This document shows, piece after piece, positions 13,140 to 24,144 of a DNA stretch of 64,000 nt (within the stretch, counting starts at the first letter, position 1; each line of letters begins with the position of its first letter). Origin of the DNA: Acorus gramineus. Lineage: Eukaryota > Streptophyta > Magnoliopsida > Acorales > Acoraceae. The translations under genes and the position numbers were made by a program. Location of the stretch: the NCBI GenBank assembly GCA_030737835.1, contig CM060856.1, positions 12,304,777 through 12,368,776 on the forward strand. Direction: 5' to 3'. The notes below the pieces were generated by a model. It was given only the letters and a program-made list of their open reading frames with translations. It was not told where the DNA came from and did no database searches.

Positions 13140-13560
13140 AAAGCCTATGTTTGAATACAGAATAAAACTTATTTTGAGATATACAGTTATACTAGCATAA
13201 ATAGATATAACAGTGGAATAAGTGATTTTGTATTTGCTTGTTCTTAGTTATTCTCATTGGAAAATGTAATAATAATTTTTTTATCGTTTAGATAAAATGT
13301 GAATAAATTGTAGATAAAGATTTATAAAAGATAAAAAAATGATGATAATTGATCTGACATGTGATTTATAAGAGGTGATGACAAATGATTTGACATTGAA
13401 TCTATATATTCTTTGGATAAAATTACTTGAAATAACTTTAATTCCAAGAGTTAACTAAAATCCATATACCATTATATACTAGTTTATTTTGACATATATT
13501 ATCCCGGATTATTCACTACATCCAAATATTAAAAATTATTTATTTTATTTTATTTCAAGT
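13140..13560. mobile_element. Tourist-like MITE, decayed copy
   Basis: Aligns along most of its length with the better preserved element at 36065-36513 (shared words such as GGATAAAGATTTATAAAAG and GATTTATAAGAGGTGATGAC). The left end resembles the family terminus; the right end is eroded. Confidence 0.55.
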
Positions 13561-13674
13561 TACTCCGTGATAGATTCCGTATCTAAATTGGACAAACTGG
13601 GCTAATGGGTACCATATTAATTGCACATGAAATAGGCCCCACGTTAGATTTTTTCCCCTCAAATTAGAGACTGA

Positions 13675-14012
13675 GGGTTCGTTTGAAAACACATATTGAA
13701 AAGTAGATTTTGTAATAAAGCTGTTTTTTAAGATGATTTTAAAACTTGACTTTTATTGGGATTTTTTTTAATTCAGGAATTAATATTTAAAAACAATTTA
13801 TGTTTGACAGAGAAAGCTGCTTTTCAATTCAAAAAATTGAATTGGATAAAAAAATGTTGTTTTTGAGCTTTTTAAAACATAGATTTCGATGAAAAAATTA
13901 AAAGGAATCCAGCTTCCGATTTTTTAAAAAGCTACCATGTTTAACTGTACGATTTTAGTTTTTTAACTTTTCAAAAATAAAAAACTGCCCGACCATGCAA
14001 CTAAACGGGACC
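13675..14012. mobile_element. MITE, family 2 (copy b)
   Basis: Inverted terminal sequences GGGTTCGTTTGAAAACACA at the left and, reversed at the right, GGTCCCGTTTAGTTGCATGG. It is the inverted partner of 10447-10781. A shorter element with similar ends is at 43440-43674. Confidence 0.6.
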
Positions 14013-17000
14013 TCACATAGTAAGAAATAAATAATCTTTCATGTAAACAAAACAACAGGGGCCCTCATCACATGAAAGAGACCATCAATCACACGTGGAT
14101 CTTCTGATATCAAACTCACCGACCAGTGCATGTACGGTCCAAGTTTGGGAGGGTGGATGTGAGAGGACATGGTGTTGATGTTTCATCCCATTTTGTTCTG
14201 TAGCACAGTTTTACTGTTACTTTCTTCACCCATGCAATCACCCTCTATTTTATTTTGGCATTATTCACCCTAACATCAATGTCTTCTTTTTTTTCAACTG
14301 ACCATTGATACAGTAAGTTTTTATTCAGTCTCACATTTGTAACTTTTTGCTTAGTGTATAACCAGAAAAGAAAAATCCAAAGCACTCAGACACTGTCCCT
14401 AAGGTTATCATTTTCAATCATATTCAGCTTTGTTTAAGGGTCCAGCAATGTACCTGGAATCATTGATAGTTGTGGAGTCCACACTGTCTGCTTTGGATGC
14501 TTTGACACGGTCCGGTCCGGTCTGGTCTCCCCTTCAATATGATCCATATGTACATGTCGTGAATGGCTCAGCTGCACATAACAGGTGACCTAATTATTTA
14601 TTCTTGCCAGGCTAATAGACTTAGTAGTAACAAGTCCAATTTTGTCTCTCACTGAACAACAGAACCAATAACTGGGGTGTGTGTTTGTTTCACTGTGAAT
14701 GGTGTAATGTGAGTCATGGAATTGATGATGAATGTGAATATCTTATCTGAAGATCCTGGGACAATGCAATTAGTGGTCAGCGTGGCCCATGAATGACTGC
14801 CATTAATCTGTACTATAAGGATACAAGGCTGAACTATTCAATAATCAATGCGAGTTGGTTCAGTATGCATATGTAGATAAAAACAAAACTCTATCATTTA
14901 GGAAGCCAGTTACACAACATTCATTCAGCCTTTCTAATGTCCAATCAACCATTGTTTATGTGACCGTATCTGATTGGGGTGAAATTTTTTCACCACTCTA
15001 GTTAGGTAATAGGCAAGAAGTTGGCTTTTTTTCACTGAGGTTCCATTAGTCATGCAACCAACTGTTTTACTATGAAAGCCGTTGAAAGTACCAGCTGTTC
15101 CATGCATGGTGGAGAAAGATCAAAGATTGCGTATAACTATGCAGTTTAATTTACGACACGCTACTTCATTTCTTTTAGAAAAATCAATATTGCTCGCTAG
15201 GAACAATCATACAGATTAGTTGTTCAATGAGAGTATTTTGGTTGTTATGCATGCCTGAAAATAAAAAAAAAAACAAGTCCAGATGGTCGACACAACCTAA
15301 TTATATCAACACAGCTTGGATCACCACTATGTTAAGATTTGTGACCTTTATATGCAACAACGATAGAAGATAATGAACAAAAAATATGGATTTTCCATAA
15401 GACATATATACTGTGCAGAAATATCACAAATGTAGAAGGTGATCTGTACATTTTTTGAAGTATTGACTACCAATGTGGACAAACTATATCAATTGAGAAA
15501 AAAGGAAATATCTAAGAAAGGTAAATAATCATGTGTAAAAGATGAAGATAATTAAATTATATTTGTTCTACCTCACAATATGGATTGGCACTCTTGACAT
15601 ATCTATTCCACCAGTCCATCTGCAAATTCAATAGCACATATAGTTCATGACATCAGTAACTCCAGATTAGATATCCTAGAAAGGACTACTGAAACTTCAC
15701 CAACTACCCTTTGTACAACAAGAATCATGGATTAATAAGTAAGATGTACAACAATGTAAAATAGACGAGGAAGATGTAATCCAGTAAGATGTACACACCT
15801 GGAGCTACATTAGGAATTCAGAAGAAACTTGGCGATATTTCAAAAAGTAATAAAATTTTGATTATTGCAGTGCTCTTCATCAGCAGCTATTCCATCAAGC
15901 AAACAATATCAGAATAAATCTCACCAGGGAAACATAAAATAACAATCTGCAACACATATTTTCACTTCACATTCCATGCGGTATATGTTAATTATCAAAA
16001 GTAGGCAAACCTGCCTATTCTGAGCGAGGCAGATTAAAACGTATAGTTCTCCTGAGTTTGGATTGGAGACAATGTTGCTTATAGGCAAACCTCACAAAAT
16101 AATGCTTGGTGTTGAGTGTAAATATTTTGTCTTGGTATTGTTTCAGATCATACACGACAAGCATATTTGGTTTACATTTATTTTTAGGTCACATCTAACA
16201 TAAATGGTTCCCAAAAACTTGCACGAAAGAGAGACACAAGGGATCCTTGAATTATGAAACTAAAACTTACACATCATACAAATTACAAAGATGATGAATA
16301 GCACTGACAAGAGAAAAATGGAAAAAAAATAATTGCAATATAACTAATTCAAGGTATAAATTGGATAAGTAACACACATCCAATCAATTTAACAAACTAA
16401 GTTTTGGGATCAAGACTGATCCACACCATGTACCTATACAATTGCCAATTCACTTGTATGAGTTAGCATAGGAAGAATAAAAAAAAGGAAACAATAAGGC
16501 AATGAAAGTCACTTCTTTTTTTTTTTAGTGTGTGTGTGTTCTTGGGGGATGGGGGGGGGGGGGGGGGGGGTTTGGGGTACACAATTACACATCCGAAACA
16601 TGTCACCTATCTGAAAATAAATAATAAAGAAACATGTCGCACAGATAATACAAGATGAGAGTTCCTATAGACAGAATATATTGGATGTCAGTGTAACAGA
16701 GGCACAATCTACTTGAGTAATGATGCCTAGAAATCGAGAAGGAGCAGGGTAGTGACTTATTCTTACATGAAGACATATGTAAAGGCTAGATACGCATGTA
16801 CTCTGAAGCAAGGATCCAATCTTTTGATAATGGAGATGACGTAGAAGACTGCTGGGGATATCTTGGTTGCACGAACATCATCTGCAATGTTATACGGTGA
16901 ATTGTGAATCAAACTAGAAGTTAGCTGGATCCATATCAGTAAATTCTGCTCCTCCTCAGCATTTAAAGTATATTTAATTCATCCCAAGGAAAATATTTGA

Positions 17001-17131
17001 TGACATGAAAGCATCATATAATCAGCTCACATTAACATTATTGAAGGATCCTTTGTTGAATTGTTGCAGAACATGGGAAGGTTTCCTTTTCCATCCATCA
17101 TTTGTAACTATTCACAACCAACCATCACTCA
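14013..17131. other. Region downstream of the PPR gene
   Basis: No gene recognised with confidence. It includes the likely 3' UTR of the PPR gene. Two short minus-strand open pieces with splice-like borders (about 16893-16780 and 15628-15578) could be exons, but their phases do not join. A run of 20 G on the plus strand sits at 16551-16570 within a wider G-rich tract. Confidence 0.4.
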
Positions 17132-17241
17132 TCACCAGAAATCACTACAGCTGCACACTCCATTCTTAAAATGGTGAAAGCGGTTGGCATCTCTTACAGT
17201 GATCTCTCTGTTGGTGACCTTGGTTATAAACTTTATGGCAG
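17132..17241 (-). pseudogene. Severed C-terminal end of the PPR DYW domain
   Basis: These 110 bases on the minus strand encode the last 36 residues of a DYW domain, starting (T)AIKFITKV, passing through [10 protein letters not shown] and ending CSCSDFW plus a stop at 17134-17132. They are in frame with the upstream gene once the transposon at 17250-18073 and one copy of its 8-bp target duplication are removed. They hold the second zinc-binding signature (HH, CSC) and the terminal DFW (usual DYW). In the present genome the upstream frame terminates before reaching them. Confidence 0.93.
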
Positions 17242-17249
17242 TGTGGCAG

Positions 17250-18073
17250 TAGGCCTGTCAACGGGTCGGGTCCGGGTCGGGTCGGGGTGGACCCGGACCC
17301 GACCCGTGACAGGACCCAACGGGTCCGGGTCCAACCCAAGACCCGGCGGGTCCGGAGAAATGTGGACCCGGACCCGGACCCGTCGGACCCGGGTCGGGTC
17401 CGGGTCCGACCCGACCCGGATGGTTGGGTAAAAAAAAAAAAGAAGAAAAGAGCTCATGTATTTGTTTGTCTTATCATTCTATTTGAAATTTTTTGTAATA
17501 AAACATTATTGTTAATGAGACTATGTTTGAATATAATTTTATACAATTCAAAAGAAGTAAATGAATTATTAAACAACATCCAAAACAATAATCACTAACA
17601 TAAAAAACATATTAACCTAAATAATAAACATAACTAACATAAACAACATTCAAAACAATAAACACTAACATATTAACCTAAATAATAAACATAAATCATG
17701 CAACAAACTAATTAATCATACAAATTCAAATGCTAATAAATTAATTGTTCAAAACAAACCGATTTATAGGCTTGTTATGATTATGATTTATGAACTTGTA
17801 GATACAAAAATAAGTTAAGTAAGAAATAAAATTATGTATCAACTAATACTAATGGTCTTATAATATATGAACATATATTAAAAAAAACAATCGGGTCCAA
17901 CGGGTCCAACGGGTCGGGGCGGGGTGGACCCGGACCCGACCCGTTTGTTTGTTCGGGTCCGCCGGGTCGGGTCCAACTCGGGTCGGGTCCAAATCGGGTC
18001 GGGTATATTACACGTGTAATCGGGTCCGGGTCGGGTCGGGTCCGGGTCTGGACCCGACCCGTTGACAGGCCTA
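17250..18073. mobile_element. hAT-type MITE with GGGTCC-rich ends, inserted in the PPR gene
   Basis: An 824-bp element with inverted ends TAGGCCTGTCAACGGGT (left) and the exact reverse at the right. It is flanked by the perfect 8-bp target duplication TGTGGCAG (17242-17249 and 18074-18081). Both subterminal zones are arrays of GGGTCC/GGACCC words; the interior is AT-rich and has no transposase. An 8-bp duplication and TAGGSCTGTCAA-like ends are hAT hallmarks. A second copy in opposite orientation is at 44976-45776. Confidence 0.93.
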
Positions 18074-20492
18074 TGTGGCAGTCCCCACATACTCTAAGGT
18101 TTTTTGTAACAAAAATGGGCTGTTCAGTGCCTAAATTAAGAATCCCATAAGCTATTGCTAGTTTCTCACTGTGACAAAGAAGAGCTTGTTCTTTTTCTTC
18201 CTCCTCTACATCTTGAAAAACAAAGCTTGTGTCAGCCCAATAACCCAATTTCTTCATCTTCTGTAACAGATTTTCAAGTGCTTTATATATCTCAACAAAC
18301 TGTGGGTGTGATCGGTCTCCACCAACAAAACCATGAACAGTTCCTTTCACAACAATCCAACTGCAACCAGGGCTTTTCTTGAACCCTTTATATTTCTGCA
18401 CAATCCTCACACACGCTGCTTCGTCCCATTTCCCAGCAGCGCTGTACAAGTTAGACAGGAGGACAAAATTTTCAGTCCCTTCAGGTCCTAGATTTTGTAT
18501 TTTTTCCGAGACTAACACCCCTAATCTGATGTTTCCATGAATTCTACATGCACTTAGCAAGGCCCCCCACACATGGACATCCGGTTGAAATGGCATTTCC
18601 CGTGTGAAATCAAAAGCTTCATCGAGAAGTCCACCACGTCCCAACATATCCACCATGCAAATAAAATGCTCCATTCTAGGAACTATATTGAATTCTTGAG
18701 TCATTCTGTGGAACCATAATTTTCCCTCTGTTACGAGTCCAGAATGACTACAAGCTGACAACAGGCATATAAACGTGACATAATCGGGCTTCAGAGCTGT
18801 CTTTTGCAGATCCAAGAACATAGAGATTGCTTCCAGACCATGGCCATGGATTCCATAACCAGAAATCATTGCATTCCATGAGACTATATCCTTGTCTTCC
18901 TTTCTGTCAAAGACCTCCCTAGCCAAATTAACCTTTCCACACTTTGAATACATGTCAATAAGTGCATTTACAATTGGTGTTTCAAATGCAAAGCCACGAA
19001 TGATCACATAGCAGTGGCTGCTCCGCCCAAGTTGAAGGGCGGCCAACTGGGAACAAGCCGGGATGATATTCACCATGGTAGCTATATCTGGTTCTATATC
19101 ATAAGATTGCATCTTCCTAAATAAGGAGAGAGCCTCCTCAGCATCACCATTCTGCACACAACCTGAAATGATCGCACTATAGGATATTGTATCTCTTGAT
19201 GCCATACCATCGAAAAACTTAATTGCTTCATCTATATGCCCACCCTTAGAATATAATGAGATAAGTGAATTTCCAACCACCATGTTAAAGTCGAACCCAA
19301 ACTTTATCGAGAAACCATGTATTCTTTTCCCTCTACATATGTTGGACAAACTCGAGCAAGCTCGAAGGACGCTCCCTAATATAGTTGGTGTTGGATTCAA
19401 ATTTTCCACAAAGGCCATCCGGTCAAACATTTCGATTGCCTCCTCCATTCGGTTGCAAAAAACAAACGCCCCAATCATTGCGCTCCAAGTCACCTCGTTC
19501 TTGATGTCCAACAAGTCAAAAACCCTCCTAGCATAGTCCAAGCACTCGCACTTTCCATACATATCCAAAAGCGCAGTCCCTACCAATACACAACCTTCAT
19601 TAAAACCCCTCCTTAAAGAGTACCCATGAATACTCTTCCCATGGTGCAAACCCTTCCTTTGCCCAATAGCGGGGAGCAACGCGACAACAGTGGAGGAATT
19701 CAAAGCCTTTCCGTCCCTTTGCATCCCAACAACCAAATCAAACATTTCTTCGTAGAACCCACTAAGAGAAAATCCTGCGATCATCGCATTCCACGCAACA
19801 ACATCCCTTTCAGGCATTTTATCAAACACATCATAACAATCAGCCAAACACCCACATTTCGCATACATGTCCACTAAAGCAGTGGATACATAGATGTCTG
19901 AATCCAATCCAACTGACCTCGCATGGTCGTGAATTGCTTTCCCTTCCCCAATCACTGAAAGACCAGAGCACGCCTTGAGAACAAAAGGGAATGTGAATTT
20001 ATCCGGTCTAACGCCACATTCGCGCATCCGGTGATACAACTCAATCGCCCGATCAGCGGGTCCGTTCCAAGAGTAGGACCTGATCATGGCATTCCATAAA
20101 AAGACATTGGGTCTCCTGATTTCATCAAAAACAACCCGTGCGAGCTCGGTTTCTCCGCAAGCAATGTACATCAAGGTGAGCTTTTCGAGCAGAGGAGGAG
20201 AAATGGTTATGTGGGTATTGTTTTTGAGGATCTGTTGGTGGATTTTCTTGCCTTCTGTTATTGATCTTGAATGGATACAAGCTTGTAACAGATGGATATA
20301 CGTCTCAGGATCGACGGATTTGGTGGAATCAATGGCTCTTACGGTTTCTTTTGAGTTGGGTTTGTTTGGGAAGGGTTTTGAAGTGAAAAGCTTGGACTTT
20401 GTTTGGGATTTTTTCAAGCGTAGATGATCAATGCAATGAAAACTACGAAAGAGTGTTCTGTGAAGCTTCACTAGTCGACGTCGAACGATCAT
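17832..20492 (-). CDS. PPR-DYW protein with transposon-derived C-terminus
   Basis: PLS-class pentatricopeptide repeat proteins bind organellar RNA; DYW domains carry out C-to-U editing. The intronless frame gives 886 residues: a basic Ser/Arg-rich N-terminus suited to organelle import, a long run of PPR motifs (for example NVFLWNAMIRSYSWNG and DVVAWNAMIAGFSLSG), E/E+ motifs (VWGALLSACRIHGN; CSWIVVKGTVHGFVGGDRSH) and a DYW domain that keeps the catalytic HSEKLAIAYG and the CGDCH of the first zinc site. After CGDCH the frame enters the hAT MITE and continues for about 80 Pro/Arg/Asp-rich residues (from IGLSTGRVQT to LVLVDT). The original last 36 residues lie beyond the element. Whether the gene is dead, partly active or spliced around the element cannot be told from sequence. 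Confidence 0.92.
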   Translation of the reverse strand: MIVRRRLVKLHRTLFRSFHCIDHLRLKKSQTKSKLFTSKPFPNKPNSKETVRAIDSTKSVDPETYIHLLQACIHSRSITEGKKIHQQILKNNTHITISPPLLEKLTLMYIACGETELARVVFDEIRRPNVFLWNAMIRSYSWNGPADRAIELYHRMRECGVRPDKFTFPFVLKACSGLSVIGEGKAIHDHARSVGLDSDIYVSTALVDMYAKCGCLADCYDVFDKMPERDVVAWNAMIAGFSLSGFYEEMFDLVVGMQRDGKALNSSTVVALLPAIGQRKGLHHGKSIHGYSLRRGFNEGCVLVGTALLDMYGKCECLDYARRVFDLLDIKNEVTWSAMIGAFVFCNRMEEAIEMFDRMAFVENLNPTPTILGSVLRACSSLSNICRGKRIHGFSIKFGFDFNMVVGNSLISLYSKGGHIDEAIKFFDGMASRDTISYSAIISGCVQNGDAEEALSLFRKMQSYDIEPDIATMVNIIPACSQLAALQLGRSSHCYVIIRGFAFETPIVNALIDMYSKCGKVNLAREVFDRKEDKDIVSWNAMISGYGIHGHGLEAISMFLDLQKTALKPDYVTFICLLSACSHSGLVTEGKLWFHRMTQEFNIVPRMEHFICMVDMLGRGGLLDEAFDFTREMPFQPDVHVWGALLSACRIHGNIRLGVLVSEKIQNLGPEGTENFVLLSNLYSAAGKWDEAACVRIVQKYKGFKKSPGCSWIVVKGTVHGFVGGDRSHPQFVEIYKALENLLQKMKKLGYWADTSFVFQDVEEEEKEQALLCHSEKLAIAYGILNLGTEQPIFVTKNLRVCGDCHIGLSTGRVQTRTRPDPDPITRVIYPTRFGPDPSWTRPGGPEQTNGSGPGPPRPDPLDPLDPIVFFNICSYIIRPLVLVDT

Positions 20493-21092
20493 ATCTGGTT
20501 CTGTCTGGGGGGGATTGGTATAAAAAAATTTGGAGCTGGGGGTGCATACAAGTTTTTAAATAAACAAAATTCAACGGCTCGCTTGGTTACATCTATTGGA
20601 CGGTCAGGATTATTTTGAATCAGTCATAACTTCCAACCATTATTGTAATAGCTATATCCACGTAATTAAAATAAATAAAACAAATCAAAAGTCAGCCCTT
20701 GTTTGGTTATTCGAACCCGTGGGGGATAAAGTAGAATATGGATGAGTAAATCCTAATTTGTTTATAAAAAAATAAATGGGTATAATTATATTATAAATTG
20801 GTATTAATATTTTAAATTTTTTTAAAATTATGTTATTTTACTTAATTGTTTTTCTACTAGAACACAGGAGTCCACATACGCATATCAAAATCAACTTTGT
20901 TAAATGATTTTATCATATTTTAGAAGTTTTATTCACACTCTATTCATTTTTTTATTAACAATTTATCTATTGTTAATCAAAAATAAATTTTATAATTATA
21001 TTTTTCAATTAAAATAATTTAAAATACAATCAACTGAAATGATTTATTCCGCATCTGTATTGAAATGGACATTCATCCTATAAGATAGCTTA
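20493..21092. other. Upstream region of the PPR gene
   Basis: AT-rich intergenic sequence between the PPR start codon and the duplicated DC1 upstream unit. No gene or repeat recognised. Confidence 0.5.
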
Positions 21093-21720
21093 CATTATTA
21101 AGTATGTTGTTACCTTAAGTAATTTATGTGCAATGAATGCCTGACGAATCCGGATTCTGTTGGGACTGGGTTTGGTCAATGCCATTAATATCGAATTGCA
21201 CAACATATGAATCGAACTACACAGTCTATGAATCAAATTGTAAAGCCAATTATTGGATAAAAGTGTTACTATCATATTAGATACTAATGATAACGACCAA
21301 ACCAAGACCTCATTGGATCCAATATAAGAATGACACCTATATCCAACAATTGATTGTATAATTTGAATCATAAATTGTGTAGTTCGATTCATAGGCTTGC
21401 AGTTCGATACTGACGATATTGTACCCATGAGATCTGATATGAAAGTGACACTTATATTCAATAATTAACTATACAGTTTAATTAATAAATTGGATAGTTT
21501 TGAATCGAAAGCTGTGCAAACCCAAATCTTACCGGACCCATATTCATGACAGACGTATATCAAGCTTAAAAGAACGTCTTATTAATGTTTCTTGCAATTC
21601 ACGCCATGACCTCATCACACCCTTACGTCCTCGTGCAAGTCTTAAGAAGGACCTTGTCAAAGTCAACTATTTGCATGCACGTGCTTTTCTGGTGTGGAGC
21701 CTAAGGGTGGGAACGCAGAA

Positions 21721-22507
21721 GGGGAGCTTTATTTTCACCCCACTAGTTCTCTAACCCACCCCTCAAAAAAAAATAATTTATTTTTTTTTGGGGTGAGTTA
21801 GAGAACCAGTGAAAAACAGAGGGAGAGAGAGAGGTCCCAGACGAAGGAGGCGCTGGGCGGCACGCAGGCACGGGGGAGGAAGGAGAGGGGCTGGAGGAGG
21901 CCAAGACTGTGGTGGTGGTGATGGGGATGGTTCATCCTCCGACCAGCGCCTCCTTTGTCCGGGATTCACCGATCCCGCGTCGTACATCGATCTCGCCGGC
22001 ATCTCCTCCGACCAGGTACGTCGGTGGTCTGACGATGACGATGATCGCCTACAAGTACCCCGACATCCAGGTCGTCGTCGTCAACATCAAAGCTTGGAAC
22101 AGTGACCACCTCCCCATCTTTGAATCCGCACTCGACAACGTCGTCCGCTCCTGCCATTGGAGTCAACCTCCACTTCAGCTTCGACGTCGAGTCCCACGCC
22201 GTCGACTCCAACATCATCTTCGTCTCCGTCAACACCCCCACCAAGACCCATGGCCTTGGTGCCGGCAAGACCGCCGACCTCACCTACGCCTGATCGCAGC
22301 CCACATGATTGCCGATGTATTCACCTCCGACAAGATCGTTGTCCAGTAGTCCACCGGTCCCCGTCAAGATCGCCGAGGCCACCGAGAAGATCCAACCGCG
22401 GCGTTCAACCCCTCTCGACCTTTTTTTCTGGTGGTTCTCTAACCCACCCCCAATTATTTTTTTTGGGGGTGGGTTGAAGAACTGGTGGAGTGGTAGTAAC
22501 TGCTCCC
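21721..22507. mobile_element. Pack-MULE-like element carrying a UGD fragment
   Basis: The element runs from GGGGAGC to GCTCCC and is flanked by the perfect 9-bp duplication AACGCAGAA (21712-21720 and 22508-22516), as expected for Mutator-like elements. The two end regions (about 21721-21820 and 22425-22507) are inverted relatives of each other, and each contains its own hairpin (21746-21806 and 22434-22482; arms GTTCTCTAACCCACCCC). The GC-rich centre is captured gene sequence. Unit B of the surrounding duplication lacks the insertion and shows the empty site. Confidence 0.85.
22017..22403 (+). pseudogene. UGD: UDP-glucose 6-dehydrogenase fragment (captured, broken)
   Basis: UGD oxidises UDP-glucose to UDP-glucuronate for cell-wall sugars. 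The translation matches the NAD-binding N-terminal part of plant UGD: YVGGLTMTMIAYKYPDIQVV, then AWNSDHLPIFE, then after a frame change FVSVNTPTKTHGLGAGKTAD, then AAHMIADVFTSDKIVVQ, a stop, and in another frame PVKIAEATEKI. At least two frameshifts, a small deletion (where WES would be expected) and one in-frame stop make it non-functional. About the first third of the enzyme is represented. Third codon positions are mostly G or C, unlike the AT-rich surroundings, so it came from a GC-rich parental gene. The stretch just upstream (21909-22016) is also GC-rich but unassigned. Confidence 0.85.
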
Positions 22508-23590
22508 AACGCAGAAACCATGGGTGAAAGTTTTATGAGAAAAATGATATTTTAGCCACAAAATATTTTTTTGATAAAGGTTATAGTTTCGTTGATAAAT
22601 ATTATTTCCAAGGAAATCATTTTATTGGTAAGTGTGAGGTTGATAAACTATAACATATTTTTAGCTAGAAGTTTTGTATTAATTATAAAATAAAAATATA
22701 TATTACACATGAAAACTTTTCCTTAGGAAAAACCACTTTGAAAATTTTTTTTTTTAGGGGGGGGTGGGGAGGGTAATGGAATGAGTCTAAATGTTAGATG
22801 AGCATTGGAGTTGAAAATTGTTATATCCTATCCAGTTTATATCATACAATTTTTTTTTAATTAAGTACTTTTTTTCATAAAAATTAAATACATACTCATA
22901 TAAATTGAATGCATATATTTTAATTATATTTTTTTTGTATAAAAAGTATACTGAGATAATGAAATATATATTGTATTACGTGATTTTATACAATGCGTTA
23001 GTGATATGACTACAAATGTGTTGCATTTTTTTTTGAAATTGTAAAATAAAATCTGGTTTTAAGGGATGAAGGTTGAAAACCACAGCTTTTAATTATTTGT
23101 TAATGATTTATTTATTTATTTTATTTTTTTATGATCTCTAATTTGAATATCTCGGGTTTTTTGGAAATTAATTTTTAAAATCTATGCTTTAAGAGTATCC
23201 TTGTGTTGTATTCAATTATTTTTTAATATTTAGTTTTTATTTTTTTCAAGCTTATTGTTTTAATTTTTTGTGAAGATAAATAATAAGATTTCAAGTTTTT
23301 TTTTTATTCAAATAAATTTTTTAGATTATCTAAATGTGAAAGAAGCTGTTAAAATAATTTTATATCTAAATTGTCTATTACTTCAAAGACTCCATCATTA
23401 TTTTTTAATTTTAATTATTTTAAATTATCATATAATTATATTATTTGATAAATATATTTTTTCTTATTTAAAGTCTATTGGCGTTCCCTTTGTTCCAATT
23501 TTTAGCTCCGCCCATAGCTTTTCTCAATGTATCATAAGCTCGTCAATTATAAATAGGGACATACACGGGATACCCACATACTACTGACAT

Positions 23591-23594
<4 letters not shown>

Positions 23595-23628
<34 letters not shown>
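23595..23628 (+). repeat. (AG)17 microsatellite at the duplication junction
   Basis: A pure AG tract that corresponds to the 5'-leader GA tract of the downstream DC1 gene. Unit B begins directly after it. Confidence 0.9.
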
Positions 23629-23631
<3 letters not shown>

Positions 23632-24144
23632 TTAAGAATGTTCTTACCTTAAGTGATTTATGTGCAATGAATGCCTGACGGATCAGGATTCTGTTGGGAC
23701 TGGGTTTGGTCAATACCATTAATATCGAATTACACAATATGTGAATCGAACTACACAGTCTATGAATCAAATTGTAGAGCCAATTGTTGGATAGAAGTGT
23801 CACTTTCATATTAGATACTGATGATAATGACCAAACCAAAATCTCATTAGATCCAATATGAGAATGACACCAATATCCAACAATTGACTGTATAATTTAA
23901 ATTATAAGTTGTGTAGTTCGATTCATAGATTTGTAGTTCGATACTGACGATATTGTACCTATAAGATCCGATATGAGAGTAACACTTGTATTCAATAATT
24001 GACTGTACAGTTTAATTAATAAATTGTACAATTTCGAATCGAAAGCTGTGCAAACCCAAATCTTATCGGACCCATATTCATGACAGACGTATATCAAACT
24101 TAAAAGAACGTCTTATTGATGTTTCTTGCGACTCACGCCATGAC

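Larger units (their letters stand above)
21093..23628 (+). repeat. Tandem duplication, unit A: DC1 upstream region without its gene
   Basis: Apart from a 787-bp insertion (21721-22507), this segment matches 23629-25364 from end to end at high identity. It carries the same G-box block (CACGTG at 21678-21683), the same TATA (TTATAAAT at 23547-23554) and the same GA tract (23595-23628) that in the right copy precedes the DC1 start codon. At the end of the GA tract the sequence goes straight into the beginning of unit B instead of coding sequence, so this is a promoter without its gene. Confidence 0.9.

Noticed and set aside
7260..13150. Repeat arrays as a CRISPR-like or centromeric array
   Set aside because: Units are long, diverged and without unique spacers; few copies; the window is a plant nuclear genome.
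15578..16893. Two minus-strand pieces with splice-like borders (MMFVQPRYPQQ... and MDWWNRYVKSANPYC)
   Set aside because: Phases do not join, no family is recognised, and a complete gene could not be built; kept only as a remark.
17171..17598. Overlapping frames rich in RVGSG or PDPDP repeats on both strands
   Set aside because: They are translations of the GGGTCC arrays at the MITE end, not genes.
21778..22283. Intact small genes in the GC-rich island
   Set aside because: The island is the captured UGD fragment with frameshifts and a stop, plus hairpin arms; no intact frame.
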